Origin: Thalassobius sp047123305 | GTDB taxonomy: Bacteria; Pseudomonadota; Alphaproteobacteria; Rhodobacterales; Rhodobacteraceae | NCBI RefSeq assembly: GCF_047123305.1 | Contig: NZ_CP138918.1 | Coordinates: 2,046,001 to 2,110,000 of the forward strand | Direction: 5' to 3' | DNA: 64,000 nucleotides | In this document: in pieces, positions 23,934 through 33,935 of the stretch | Layout of the letters: each line of letters opens with the position of its first letter | Position numbering within the stretch: position 1 is the first letter of the stretch | The notes under the pieces: model-generated | Databases searched by the model: none | The model's input: the letters and a program-made list of their open reading frames with translations, nothing else | Told to the model about the DNA's origin: nothing | Made by a program: the position numbers and the translations under genes

Positions 23934-25453
23934 ATGACTGTTCAAGATTACACATTGATTGCGGCTGCCGCGCTTCCGAAAACCGAAGTGTTGGAGGTGA
24001 AACACCTGATTGGGGGCCTCTGGATCGACAGTGCCGACGGCGCCACGTTCGAACGCCACTCTCCTGCCCATGGCACGCTGGTCTCCAGGATTGCCAAAGG
24101 TGGCACGGCCGAAGCCGAAGTGGCTGTGACAGCCGCGCGGGACGCTTTTGACAGCGGGGTTTGGTCGGATCTTTCAGGGAAAGACCGTGCAACCTTCTTG
24201 CTGCGCGTGGCCGATCTGATTGACGCCAACCGCGCCCGAATTGCCCGTCAGGAAGTGCTGGAAAGCGGCAAGCCCATTTCGCAGGCCGAGGCGGAAATTG
24301 AAGGTGCTGCGGACATCTGGCGCTATGCGGCGGCTTTGGCCCGCACCCTGCATGGCGACAGCCACAACAGCCTGGGCAAAGACATGCTGGGTGTGGTTCT
24401 GAAAGAACCCATTGGGGTTGTGTCGATCATCACACCTTGGAACTTCCCGTTTCTGATCGTCAGCCAGAAACTGCCCTTTGCGCTGGCGGCAGGCTGTACG
24501 GCTGTGGTCAAACCCTCTGAACTGACGCCCTCGACCACCGCGATTCTAGGTGAATTGCTGCTGGAGGCCGGGCTGCCTGAAGGGGTGGTGAACATCGTGC
24601 AGGGGTTTGGCGATCCTGTGGGATCGGTGCTGACGACACACCATCGGTGGACATGGTCAGCTTCACCGGCTCCACTGCGGTTGGCAAAGCGATTGAGGCC
24701 GCCGCGGCGGGCACATTGAAAAAGGTGTCGTCAGAACTGGGCGGGAAAAACCCGCAGGTTCTGTTTGCCGACGCCGATATCGATAGCGCCATCGACGCCA
24801 TTGTGTTCGGCATCTTCTTCAACGCTGGCGAATGCTGCAACTCGGGATCTCGGATCATCGTGCATGAAGACATCGCCGAGGAGGTGACCGCACGGGTGGT
24901 TGCCCTCAGCCGCAAAGTGCCATTTGGGGATCCGCTGAACCCGGACACAAAGGTCGGCGCGATCATTCACAAGGGACACTTCGACAAGGTTGATGGCTAT
25001 GTCCGAGCAGCTGCGGCTGCTGGCGCACAAGTTGAATTGGGCGGCGCTGCCCTGGCGGTGGAAGGGCTGGACGGCGACTTTTACGCGCCTACCATTGTCA
25101 GCAACCTAACGCCGGATATGCCCATCGCGCGTGAAGAGGTTTTTGGACCGGTTCTGGCCGTGTTGACTTTCCGCACAATGGACGAAGCGCTCTCGCTGGC
25201 AAATGGCGCCAGCTACGGGCTGTCGGCCGGGGTGTGGAGTGAAAACGTCCATACCTGCCTTGAGTTCGCGCGGCGAGTGCAGGCCGGAACCGTATGGACC
25301 AACACCTGGATGGACGGGTTCCCCGAGCTGCCCTTTGGCGGCGTCAAGGAAAGCGGTCAGGGACGAGAGCTGGGTCGTTATGGCCTCGAAGAATTTCTGG
25401 AAGTGAAGACCGTGCAAATGCGGATCGGCCGCACGCGCACACCTTGGATTTGA
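23934..25453 (+). pseudogene. NAD-dependent aldehyde dehydrogenase, interrupted by one frameshift
   Basis: Two frames join into a full aldehyde dehydrogenase of about 506 residues. The first (23934 to about 24641) holds SIITPWNFPF and VVKPSELTP; the second (from about 24643 to 25453) holds MVSFTGSTAVGK, the base Glu in SSELGGKNPQ and the nucleophile Cys in GECCNSGSR. The break lies at CACC-ATCGG near 24641-24643: restoring one C gives the expected HPSVDMVSF. Everything else is well conserved. It could be a true frameshift mutation or a one-base sequencing error; if functional, it oxidises an aldehyde made in this operon. Confidence 0.85.
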
Positions 25454-25497
25454 TCCGCTGCGGCGGATCACATGTTCGCGCAATTAGGGAGGATACT

Positions 25498-26748
25498 ATG
25501 CGTAAAACAATGATGAAACTGACCACCGCGCTGGTGGTGGCGTCCACTGCGGCCAGCATGGCACAGGCCAATGAAGTGGAGGTGCTGCATTGGTGGACCT
25601 CGGGCGGGGAAGCTTCGGCGCTGAACGTGCTGAAACAGGATCTCGAAAGCCAGGGTATCGGCTGGCAGGATATGCCGGTTGCCGGTGGTGGCGGTGAAAG
25701 TGCCATGACCGTGCTGCGCGCCCGTGTCACCGCTGGCAACCCGCCAACCGCCGTACAAATGCTGGGCTTTGACATTCTGGACTGGGCGGCGTTGGACGCT
25801 TTGGCCAACCTGAATGACCTGGCCGCTCAGGAAGGCTGGGACGACGTGGTGCCGGAAGCGCTGCAGCAGTTTGCCAAATATGATGGTAAATGGGTGTCCG
25901 CGCCGGTGAATGTGCATTCGACAAACTGGGTTTGGGCCAACAAATCGGTTCTGGATGCCAACGGCATTGCCGCCCCAACCAACTGGGAAGAGTTCGAAGC
26001 CGCCCTGACCAAACTGGCCGCTGCGGGGGTGACTCCGATCGCCCATGGTGGACAGGCCTGGCAGGACGCAACCGTGTTTGATGCGGTCTCCATGTCTACG
26101 GGTGGGCCCGACTTCTACAAGGCCGCCTTCATCGATCTGGACCAGGACACTCTGGCCTCGGACACAATGGTCGAAGCGTTCCGGCGCATGGACGTGATCC
26201 GCAGCCATGTGGACGATAACTTCTCGGGTCGGGACTGGAACCTTGCTACGGCCATGGTGATCAATGGCGAAGCCGGTTTCCAGATGATGGGCGACTGGGC
26301 CAAGGGCGAGTTTCTGAACGCGGGCAAAGTGCCGGGCGAGGACTTCCTGTGTTTCCGCTTCCCCGGCACCGCCGATCAGGTGACCTTCAACGCGGATCAG
26401 TTTGCGATGTTTGACCCGCTGGGCGACGTATCCGGTGAACAGTCTGCGCTGGCCAAAGCGATCCTGTCGCCGTCGTTTCAATCGGCCTTCAACGTGGTTA
26501 AAGGCTCGGTTCCGGCACGGACCGATGTCAGCGACGAAGCCTTTGATGCCTGTGGCAAACAAGGCATGAAAGACCTGGCTGCAGCGGCTGCTTCTGGCAA
26601 CCTCTATGGCTCAATGGCGCATGGTCACGCCGCTCCGGCAGCTGTCAAGAACGCGATCTATGACGTGGTGACGGCGCATTTCAATGGCGAATATGACGCC
26701 GAGACCGCTGCTCAGGAACTGGCCGACGCCGTGTCGATTGCGCAGTAA
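25498..26748 (+). CDS. ABC sugar transporter substrate-binding protein (GtsA/glucose-type, CUT1)
   Basis: 416 residues from ATG 25498 with AGGGAGG upstream and a signal peptide ending near AQA (residue 22). The mature start EVEVLHWWTSGGEASALNVL, then PVAGGGGESAMTVLRAR, and later PVNVHSTNWVWANK and ITPIAHGGQ-like AGVTPIAHGGQAWQD, strongly recall the glucose/mannose-binding GtsA group. This points to a monosaccharide-sized sugar ligand, possibly an anhydrosugar given the reductase-like first gene. Followed by two permeases and an ATPase. Confidence 0.92.
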   Translation: MRKTMMKLTTALVVASTAASMAQANEVEVLHWWTSGGEASALNVLKQDLESQGIGWQDMPVAGGGGESAMTVLRARVTAGNPPTAVQMLGFDILDWAALDALANLNDLAAQEGWDDVVPEALQQFAKYDGKWVSAPVNVHSTNWVWANKSVLDANGIAAPTNWEEFEAALTKLAAAGVTPIAHGGQAWQDATVFDAVSMSTGGPDFYKAAFIDLDQDTLASDTMVEAFRRMDVIRSHVDDNFSGRDWNLATAMVINGEAGFQMMGDWAKGEFLNAGKVPGEDFLCFRFPGTADQVTFNADQFAMFDPLGDVSGEQSALAKAILSPSFQSAFNVVKGSVPARTDVSDEAFDACGKQGMKDLAAAAASGNLYGSMAHGHAAPAAVKNAIYDVVTAHFNGEYDAETAAQELADAVSIAQ

Positions 26749-26778
26749 CTGGCAGCTTGCCTGACGGCTTGACCCTGT

Positions 26779-26806
26779 GGTCGGGCGCGCTCCACCGCGC
26801 CCGACC
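26779..26806 (+). promoter_or_regulatory. Intergenic stem-loop between binding protein and permease genes
   Basis: GGTCGGGCGCG and CGCGCCCGACC form a perfect 11-bp stem with a 6-nt loop and no T-run. Hairpins here usually protect the binding-protein mRNA and lower permease expression; this role is inferred. Confidence 0.6.
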
Positions 26807-26844
26807 AACCCCTAAAAGATCCCTCACATTAAAGGAGTTCCGCC

Positions 26845-27741
26845 ATGGCCGGACATGCCCGGGATGCGGATTTCAAAACCCGACTACAACATTGGATCCC
26901 CAAGCTGGTGCTTTCACCTTCGCTGACGCTGATCCTGGTGTTTGTTTACGGGTTCATCCTGTTCTCTGTTTACCTCAGTTTCACCGACAGCCGGATCCTG
27001 CCCACGTTCGGTTGGGTTGGGTTTGAAAACTACGAAAAACTGTTCCGGCTGCGGCATTGGGACATTGCGGTTAACAACCTGATCGTCTTTGCCGTGCTCT
27101 ATATCGCGATCTGTACCCTGATTGGCCTGTTGCTGGCGATCCTGCTGGACCAGAAGATCCGTGGCGAAGGCCTGTTGCGCCCGATTTTCCTCTATCCGAT
27201 GGCGCTGAGCTTTATCGTGACCGGCACCGCCTGGAAGTGGTTTCTGGACCCTGGCATTGGTCTGGAACACACCATGCACCTGTGGGGCTGGGAGAGTTTC
27301 AGCTTTGATTGGATCAAGAACCGGGACTTTGCCATCTACACCGTGGTTTTGGCCGCCGTCTGGCAATCCAGCGGATTTGTTATGGCAATGTTCCTTGCCG
27401 GGCTGCGCGGGATCGACAACGAAATCCTGAAAGCGGCGCAGATGGACGGGGCCTCAAATTGGAACCTTTACCGGCGGATCATCATCCCGCAGCTGCGTCC
27501 TGCCTTTCTGTCGGCCTTTGTGATCCTCAGCCATCTGGCGATCAAATCCTACGATCTGATCATTGCCCTGACCGGCGGCGGTCCCGGCCGTGCCACTGAG
27601 GTGCCTGCCACCTTTATGTATTCCTACACCTTTACCCGAAACCAAATGGGCATCGGGGCCAGCTCTGCCGTGATCATGCTGCTGACAATTGTCGCCATCA
27701 TGGTGCCTTACCTCTACTCCGAACTGCGGGAGAAAAAGTGA
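26845..27741 (+). CDS. ABC sugar transporter permease 1 (CUT1, MalF-like)
   Basis: 298 residues, six membrane helices. The cytoplasmic EAA loop is seen in EILKAAQMDGASNWNLYRRI (near residue 195), where the ATPase docks. The ATG at 26845 follows AAAGGAG. It pairs with the next gene to form the channel. Confidence 0.93.
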   Translation: MAGHARDADFKTRLQHWIPKLVLSPSLTLILVFVYGFILFSVYLSFTDSRILPTFGWVGFENYEKLFRLRHWDIAVNNLIVFAVLYIAICTLIGLLLAILLDQKIRGEGLLRPIFLYPMALSFIVTGTAWKWFLDPGIGLEHTMHLWGWESFSFDWIKNRDFAIYTVVLAAVWQSSGFVMAMFLAGLRGIDNEILKAAQMDGASNWNLYRRIIIPQLRPAFLSAFVILSHLAIKSYDLIIALTGGGPGRATEVPATFMYSYTFTRNQMGIGASSAVIMLLTIVAIMVPYLYSELREKK

Positions 27742-28622
27742 TGGCCATTGCCTCTTCTGATACCGCGATCCGCACCAGCCGTGTCACACGTACGCTGATC
27801 TATCTGGTGTTGCTGCTCTTCGCCCTGTTCTACCTGCTGCCCTTTGCAATCATGGTTCTGAACTCTCTGAAACCTCTGTCCGAAATCACCGGCGGCAACA
27901 TGATGGCCCTGCCGCAGGAATGGACCTTTGCCCCTTGGGCCAAGGCCTGGGCCACGGCACAGATCGGTGTCGACCCAACCGGGTTGAAACCCTACTTCTG
28001 GAACTCCATCAAGATGGTGGTGCCGGCGGTGGCGCTCTCGACCATCTTGGGGGCGCTCAACGGCTATGTGCTGACCAAATGGCGCTTCCGGGGTGACACG
28101 CTGTTGTTTGGCCTGATGCTGTTTGCCTGCTTCATTCCGTTCCAGATCGTGCTGATCCCGATGGCGCGCATGTTGGGCCTGGCCGGGTTGGCGGGGTCGA
28201 CCCCGGGGCTGGTGTTGGTGCATGTTGTATACGGTCTGGGATTCACCACGCTCTACTTCAAGAACTACTATCAGGTCTTCCCGACCGAGCTGATCCGCGC
28301 CGCGCAGATCGACGGCGCCGGTTTCTTCCGCATCTTCTGGCGTATCCTGCTGCCGTCTTCTGGACCGATCATCGTGGTCTCTGTGATCTGGCAGTTCACC
28401 AACATCTGGAACGACTTCCTGTTCGGGGCGTCCTTTGCAGATCTGGACAGCCAGCCAATGACCGTCGCCCTTAACAATCTGGTGCAAAGTTCAACCGGTG
28501 TGAAGGAATACAATGTTCACTTCGCCGGAGCGATCCTCGCTGCTCTGCCCACGCTTCTCGTTTACATCGTCGCTGGCCGCTACTTCGTGCGCGGACTGAT
28601 GGCGGGCTCTGTCAAAGGATAA
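27741..28622 (+). CDS. ABC sugar transporter permease 2 (CUT1, MalG-like)
   Basis: 293 residues from ATG 27741, which overlaps the stop of permease 1 (the GTG at 27738 is an alternative). Six membrane helices; the EAA loop is ELIRAAQIDGAGFFRIFWRI near residue 185. Second half of the membrane channel. Confidence 0.93.
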   Translation: MAIASSDTAIRTSRVTRTLIYLVLLLFALFYLLPFAIMVLNSLKPLSEITGGNMMALPQEWTFAPWAKAWATAQIGVDPTGLKPYFWNSIKMVVPAVALSTILGALNGYVLTKWRFRGDTLLFGLMLFACFIPFQIVLIPMARMLGLAGLAGSTPGLVLVHVVYGLGFTTLYFKNYYQVFPTELIRAAQIDGAGFFRIFWRILLPSSGPIIVVSVIWQFTNIWNDFLFGASFADLDSQPMTVALNNLVQSSTGVKEYNVHFAGAILAALPTLLVYIVAGRYFVRGLMAGSVKG

Positions 28623-28626
28623 GACC

Positions 28627-29742
28627 ATGAGCTTTCTGACAATCGACAACGCAACCAAATCCTATGGCGCCGTTGAGGTGCTGCACAAAGTCGACATCGA
28701 CGTTGAAGAAGGGGAGTTTCTGGTCCTGGTCGGGCCTTCGGGCTGCGGGAAATCCACCCTCCTCAATATGATCGCAGGGCTGGAGGATATCTCCTCGGGC
28801 ACCATTTCGATCAAAGGCAACTCGATGAACGGGGTGCACCCCTCGCGCCGCAATATTGCGATGGTGTTCCAGTCCTACGCGCTCTACCCGAACATGACAG
28901 TGGGGCAGAACATCACCTTCGGTCTGGAAATGCACGGCACCCCCAAGCCCGAGCGGGAGAAGGCGATGGCTGATGTCGCCAAGCTGTTGCAGATCGAACA
29001 GCTGTTGGATCGCAAGCCCGGTCAATTGTCCGGGGGCCAGAGACAGCGGGTTGCGATGGGCCGCGCGCTGGTGCGGGATCCGGATGTTTTCCTGTTCGAT
29101 GAACCTCTGTCCAACCTCGATGCCAAGCTGCGGGTCGATATGCGGACTGAGATCAAGAAGCTGCATCAGAAACTGGGCACCACCATCGTCTACGTGACCC
29201 ATGACCAGATCGAAGCGATGACCCTGTCGACCCGCATTGCGGTGATGAACGGGGGCTATGTACAGCAGCTGGGCACACCGGAAGAAATCTACAACACCCC
29301 TGCCAACCTGTTTGTGGCAACCTTTATGGGGTCTCCCTCGATGAACCTGATCCCGGCGCAAATCACGGTCACCGCGGATGGTGTTCAGGCCGAGATCACC
29401 AATGGGCTGGGGGCAACAATTGCCTTGCCCTTTGCCAATCCCTCGGACGCGCTAAAGGCACAAGCCGGCAAGCGGGTGACGCTTGGCCTGCGGCCCGAAG
29501 CTTTCACCGACCCAGGTGGTGCGGATCGGGACGCTGCCAATATTGTTGAACTTGACAGTGAAGTGTTGGTGACCGAACCCGCCGGGTCCGACACCTTTGT
29601 GATGACCATGCTCAGCGGTCAGGAGTGCAACGCGCGGATGCGGTCGGGGGTCAAAGTTCGGCCCGGTGACGTGACCCGATTTGCCATCAATATGGACAAG
29701 GCCGTGGTCTTCGATCCGGTCAGCGCGCAGCGGATCCCCTGA
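28627..29742 (+). CDS. ABC transporter ATP-binding protein (UgpC/MalK type)
   Basis: 371 residues. Walker A GPSGCGKST (about 37-45), Q-loop FQSYALYPNMTV, signature LSGGQRQRVAMGRAL, Walker B DVFLFDEPLSNLDAKLR and switch His in YVTHDQIEAM, followed by a C-terminal OB-type regulatory domain from about 235. It powers the sugar transporter above. The stop overlaps the GMC gene start by one base. Confidence 0.95.
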   Translation: MSFLTIDNATKSYGAVEVLHKVDIDVEEGEFLVLVGPSGCGKSTLLNMIAGLEDISSGTISIKGNSMNGVHPSRRNIAMVFQSYALYPNMTVGQNITFGLEMHGTPKPEREKAMADVAKLLQIEQLLDRKPGQLSGGQRQRVAMGRALVRDPDVFLFDEPLSNLDAKLRVDMRTEIKKLHQKLGTTIVYVTHDQIEAMTLSTRIAVMNGGYVQQLGTPEEIYNTPANLFVATFMGSPSMNLIPAQITVTADGVQAEITNGLGATIALPFANPSDALKAQAGKRVTLGLRPEAFTDPGGADRDAANIVELDSEVLVTEPAGSDTFVMTMLSGQECNARMRSGVKVRPGDVTRFAINMDKAVVFDPVSAQRIP

Positions 29743-31244
29743 TGCAAATGGCAGCCGACATAGTGATCATCGGAACGGGGATCGGCGGCGCGACCATTGC
29801 GTCGGCGCTGGCGCCCTCGGGGCGGCGGATTGTGATCCTTGAACGTGGCGAGGTGCTGCAAGACAGCGCCTTGGCCCGCGATGAGGCGGCGATCTTTCGG
29901 GATGGGGTGTTCCGTCCGGATGAGAGCTGGCTTGATGGCCAGGGCCGGACCTTCAATCCGGGCAACTATTACTATGTCGGCGGCAACTCCAAGTTCTATG
30001 GTGCAGTCCTGCTGCGCTACCGGGCAGAAGATTTCGCCGAAATGCAGCATCTTGGCGGCACCTCGCCCGCCTGGCCGATCAGTTACGGCGATCTGGAACG
30101 GTGGTATCAGAAGGCGGAAATGCTGTTTGATGTTGCGGGGGATGCCTTGCAGGACCCTACAGAGCCAGCTCATTCAGGGGGGTATCCCAAAGGGCCGGTT
30201 CGCGATGAACCGTCGATTGCTGCGCTGCGCCGTGCGTTGGTGCAGGCAGGTGTTACCCCGTCGGCTTTGCCGCTGGGGGTCGACGCAGAGGCGTGGTGCC
30301 GAAAGGCACAAACCCCATGGGATGCCTATCCGGACACCACTGGCGCTAAACGAGATGCGCAGACCGCGCCCTTGGCGGCAGCATTGGCCCATCGCAACGT
30401 GCATCTAGAAACCGGATGTCGAGTCACCCGTCTGGAGATTGGGCCGGAGGGTAAAGTGGCGGAAGTTCACTACCAACAGGACGGTGTCGCGCATCGCATC
30501 ACACCCCATCAGGTTATCCTGTCAGCGGGGGCGGTGAACTCGGCTGCGTTGATGCTGCAGTCGGCCAACGAGAATGCCCCCAACGGTGTTGCCAACCGGT
30601 CGGACATGGTGGGGCGCAACTTCATGAACCACAACTGTTCAGCCGTCATGGCCCTGCATCCTTTTCGCAAAAACCATGCGGTCTATCAAAAGACGCTGTG
30701 TTTCAACGATTACTATTTGACCGGTGGGCCCGAGGGCATGCCTTTGGGCAATGTACAGCTGCTTGGCAAAATCTCGGGTGGGATTCTGGCTGCGCAAACC
30801 AAATTGCCGCGACTGGCCGCCAATGCCATCGCCCGGCGCTCGGTTGATTGGTATGTGATGAGTGAAGATCTGCCCAATCCCGAAAGCCGGGTAACGGTTG
30901 AAAACGGTACCATCCGGCTGGATTGGAAACGCTCAAACTGGGCCACCCATGTGGCCTTGGTGAAAAAGGCCAAACAGGTGTTTCGCAAGGCGGGCTATCC
31001 GGTGGTGCTGAGCCGGGCTTTTGATCGGCGCACCCCGTCACATCAATGCGGCACCGCGCGGTTTGGCTTGGATCCGGCAGACAGCGTCTTGGATCTGCAT
31101 TGCCGGTCACATGACCACCCAAATCTCTTTGTTGTGGACGCCAGTTTCCTGCCGACGTCTGCAGCCGTGAATCCAGCTCTGACCATTGCGGCGCAAGCGC
31201 TGCGGGTGGGGAGCTACATCAATGAAAGGACAAAAGCCGCATGA
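29742..31244 (+). CDS. GMC-family FAD oxidoreductase (pyranose-dehydrogenase-like)
   Basis: 500 residues. The FAD site VIIGTGIGGATIASALA is at the N terminus, with YYYVGGNSKFYGAVLLRYR following. The catalytic pair is visible in the C-terminal region: His in RTPSHQCGTARFG and Asn in SAAVNPALTIAAQ. This is the long-insert branch that oxidises pyranose ring hydroxyls, distinct from the choline-dehydrogenase-type GMC two genes later. There is no signal peptide, so it probably acts in the cytoplasm on an imported sugar; the electron acceptor is not evident. Confidence 0.85.
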   Translation: MQMAADIVIIGTGIGGATIASALAPSGRRIVILERGEVLQDSALARDEAAIFRDGVFRPDESWLDGQGRTFNPGNYYYVGGNSKFYGAVLLRYRAEDFAEMQHLGGTSPAWPISYGDLERWYQKAEMLFDVAGDALQDPTEPAHSGGYPKGPVRDEPSIAALRRALVQAGVTPSALPLGVDAEAWCRKAQTPWDAYPDTTGAKRDAQTAPLAAALAHRNVHLETGCRVTRLEIGPEGKVAEVHYQQDGVAHRITPHQVILSAGAVNSAALMLQSANENAPNGVANRSDMVGRNFMNHNCSAVMALHPFRKNHAVYQKTLCFNDYYLTGGPEGMPLGNVQLLGKISGGILAAQTKLPRLAANAIARRSVDWYVMSEDLPNPESRVTVENGTIRLDWKRSNWATHVALVKKAKQVFRKAGYPVVLSRAFDRRTPSHQCGTARFGLDPADSVLDLHCRSHDHPNLFVVDASFLPTSAAVNPALTIAAQALRVGSYINERTKAA

Positions 31245-31999
31245 GCAATCTGGCTTTGATCACCGGGGGGCAGAAGGGTATCGGCCTCGGCATTTCCAAG
31301 GCGTTGGTCGCCGCGGGTTGGGAGGTTGCAATCGCGTCCTCTTCCGGCGCCGACACGGCTGCCGTCAAGGAGGCGCTGGCCGCGCTTGGCCCTAAGGCGC
31401 GCTACTACCAGCATGACCTGCGCGATATCGCTGCAATTGACCCACTATTGGCGCAGATCCAGAACCAACAGGGTCCGATCCATGCGCTGATCAGCAACGC
31501 AGGTGTGCCCGCGCGCCAACGCGGTGACATGCTGGACATCACGCCCGACAACTTCGACTTCACGTTGGATATCAACCTGCGCGGTGCCTTCTTTCTGGCG
31601 CAGGCGGTGGCGCGGCAAATGCGCATGGGCGGTGCGGAGAGCTATCGCTCTATCGTTTTTGTCACCTCAGTCAGTGCCAGCATGGCGTCGGTGGAACGGG
31701 CCGAATACTGCATCTCCAAAGCCGGGGCAGGCATGATGGCGCAACTCTTTGCGGCACGTTTGGCAGGCGAAGGCATCGGTGTATTTGAACTGCGTCCGGG
31801 CATTATCGAAACCGGTATGACGGCAGGGGTGCAAGAGGTTTACACAGCCCGGATCGAAGGTGGGCTGGTGCCCGCGCGGCGTTGGGGGCAACCTGCGGAT
31901 ATTGCCGATGTGGTGTTGCCGATGGTGTCGGGCCAGATGCGTTTTGCCAACGGGGCGGTGGTGCCTGTGGATGGCGGCCTGTCGATCAACCGGCTCTGA
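31241..31999 (+). CDS. SDR-family oxidoreductase (FabG-like)
   Basis: 252 residues. Cofactor motif TGGQKGIG, NAG at about 86, catalytic Ser in VTSVSA and Tyr-Lys in EYCISKAG, so the active site is complete. It overlaps the preceding GMC gene (ATGA). In this operon it may reduce or oxidise a sugar-derived keto group; no precise substrate can be named. Confidence 0.88.
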   Translation: MSNLALITGGQKGIGLGISKALVAAGWEVAIASSSGADTAAVKEALAALGPKARYYQHDLRDIAAIDPLLAQIQNQQGPIHALISNAGVPARQRGDMLDITPDNFDFTLDINLRGAFFLAQAVARQMRMGGAESYRSIVFVTSVSASMASVERAEYCISKAGAGMMAQLFAARLAGEGIGVFELRPGIIETGMTAGVQEVYTARIEGGLVPARRWGQPADIADVVLPMVSGQMRFANGAVVPVDGGLSINRL

Positions 32000-32019
32000 A
32001 GGCTGTGAAGGAAGAGAAA

Positions 32020-33612
32020 ATGGCGGAAGAGTTTGATTTCATCATCGTCGGCGGTGGGTCTGCCGGATGTGTTTTGGCGGCACGGCTCAGCCAAGATCCC
32101 ACAGCCCGCGTGTTGCTGCTGGAGGCCGGGGGGCGGGACTGGAACCCGCTGTTTCACCTGCCCGCAGGCTTTGCCAAAATGACCAAGGGCATTGGCGCCT
32201 GGGGCTGGACGACCGTGCCACAGCGCCACATGAAAAATCGCGTCTTCAACTACACACAGGCGAAGGTGATCGGCGGAGGCTCTGCGATCAACGCGCAAGT
32301 CTATACCCGTGGCAATGCGCAGGACTATGACGAGTGGCGCCAGATGGGCTGCGACGGCTGGGGCTACGAAGATGTTCTGCCCTATTTCCGCAAAGCCGAG
32401 GACAACGACACCTTCGAAGATCGCTACCACGGGCAGGGTGGGCCGCTTGGCGTATCGCAGCCCATCGCGCCTTTGCCGATTTGTGAGGCCTATTTTGAAG
32501 CTGCTGCGGCACTTGGCATTCCGCGCAACATGGATGTGAACGGCGAAACGCAGGACGGTGCGGCCATTTATCAGCTGACCCAGCGCAATGCGCGGCGCTC
32601 CTCGGCCGCAATGGCGTATCTGGCGCCAAACAGATCCCGCAAAAACCTGATCCGGCGCACCAATGCGCAGGTGGCCAAGGTTCTGGTGGAACAGGGACGT
32701 GCCAAGGGGGTTGTGCTGATGGATGGTACAACGCTGTGGGCTAGCACCGAAGTGATCCTATCTGGCGGTGCGATTGGCACACCACGCCTGTTGCTGCTGT
32801 CCGGAATTGGCGCGGCCGACGCGCTGCGCGATCTGGACATCGATGTGGCCTGTGATCAGCCCAATGTTGGGGAAAATCTACAGGACCATCTGGACCTCTA
32901 TGCCATCTGCGAGGTTACAGGGCCCCATACCTACGACCGCTTTGCCAAGCTCCACCTGAGCGCACTGGCGGGGATGCAATACCTGCTGAACCGCACTGGT
33001 CCGGTCGCTTCATCACTGTTTGAAACGGGGGGCTTCTGGTACGCAGACCCTGACGCGCGTTCGCCGGACTTGCAGTTTCACCTTGGTCTTGGCACCGGCA
33101 TCGAAGAAGGCGTCGAAGAGATGCCTAACGGCGGCGTTACGCTTAACTCTTGTTATCTGCGGCCCCGGTCGCGGGGTTCGGTGAAGCTGGCCTCGGCAGA
33201 TCCAAGTGCCGCGCCGTTGATCGATCCGAATTATCTGGCAGACCCGCAAGACCGCGAGATGTCGATCCGTGGGCTAAAGCTGACACAGGAAATCTTGGCG
33301 CAGGACGCGCTGAAATCTTTTGTTGCGCGGGAACATATTCCGGGCCCAAAGGTCCAAACCGACGACGCGTATTTCGATCTGATCTGTCAGCATTCCAAAA
33401 CCTCGCACCATTGTGCAGGTACTTGCCGCATGGGCGTCGACGGCGGCGCCGTTGTGGACCCGCGCCTGCGCTTCAACGGGATCGAGGGCCTTAGAGTGGT
33501 CGACAATTCGATCATGCCCACCGTCATTTCTTCTAACACAAACGCAGCCGCCATCATGATCGGCGAGAAAGCCTCAGACATGATTGCGCAAGATCACGGG
33601 ATGAACACATGA
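32020..33612 (+). CDS. GMC-family FAD oxidoreductase (choline/alcohol dehydrogenase-like)
   Basis: 530 residues from ATG 32020 (GAAGGAAGAG upstream); the frame opens earlier but overlaps the SDR. FAD motif FIIVGGGSAGCVLAARLS at the N terminus, the GMC signature around AKVIGGGSAINAQVYTRGN and NVGENLQDHLD, and the catalytic His in SHHCAGTCRMG with Asn in SSNTNAAAIMIGEKASDMI. Relatives oxidise primary alcohols and polyols using the quinone pool. The second GMC enzyme in the operon; the two probably act at different steps. Overlaps the next gene by four bases. Confidence 0.9.
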   Translation: MAEEFDFIIVGGGSAGCVLAARLSQDPTARVLLLEAGGRDWNPLFHLPAGFAKMTKGIGAWGWTTVPQRHMKNRVFNYTQAKVIGGGSAINAQVYTRGNAQDYDEWRQMGCDGWGYEDVLPYFRKAEDNDTFEDRYHGQGGPLGVSQPIAPLPICEAYFEAAAALGIPRNMDVNGETQDGAAIYQLTQRNARRSSAAMAYLAPNRSRKNLIRRTNAQVAKVLVEQGRAKGVVLMDGTTLWASTEVILSGGAIGTPRLLLLSGIGAADALRDLDIDVACDQPNVGENLQDHLDLYAICEVTGPHTYDRFAKLHLSALAGMQYLLNRTGPVASSLFETGGFWYADPDARSPDLQFHLGLGTGIEEGVEEMPNGGVTLNSCYLRPRSRGSVKLASADPSAAPLIDPNYLADPQDREMSIRGLKLTQEILAQDALKSFVAREHIPGPKVQTDDAYFDLICQHSKTSHHCAGTCRMGVDGGAVVDPRLRFNGIEGLRVVDNSIMPTVISSNTNAAAIMIGEKASDMIAQDHGMNT

Positions 33613-33923
33613 TCCGCCATATCGTATTGATCCGCTTCCGCAGCGACATCACAGACGTCGAAACCGCAGACATCTTTGCCGAACTTCATGCCATTGAGGA
33701 TCAGCTGACTGGTCTGCGTCAGATCACCTCGGGGCGAAGTGAAAGCCCTGAAAAGATTGAACGTGGCTATATGCATGGCTTCGTTGCAGATTTCGACAGT
33801 TGGGAGGCCTTGCAGACCTATCAGGACCATCCTGCACATAAGGCGCTGGGCGCCCGGTTGGTGGCCAACGCGGTAGGTGGTCTTGATGGTATCTTGGTTT
33901 TTGACCTCGACGTTGCGGAATAA
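33609..33923 (+). CDS. Dabb-domain (stress-responsive A/B barrel) protein
   Basis: 104 residues, a single dimeric alpha/beta-barrel domain: MIRHIVLIRFRSDITDVE at the start, GFVADFDSWEALQTYQDHPA in the middle, and a final hydrophobic strand. Dabb proteins in catabolic clusters are often small lyases, cyclases or isomerases, or bind intermediates. Translationally coupled to the GMC gene. Confidence 0.88.
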   Translation: MIRHIVLIRFRSDITDVETADIFAELHAIEDQLTGLRQITSGRSESPEKIERGYMHGFVADFDSWEALQTYQDHPAHKALGARLVANAVGGLDGILVFDLDVAE

Positions 33924-33935
33924 GGAGCAGCGACA

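Noticed and set aside
31882..32019. Extended N terminus of the second GMC oxidoreductase
   Set aside because: It overlaps the SDR coding region, has no ribosome site, and the FAD motif begins properly after ATG 32020.
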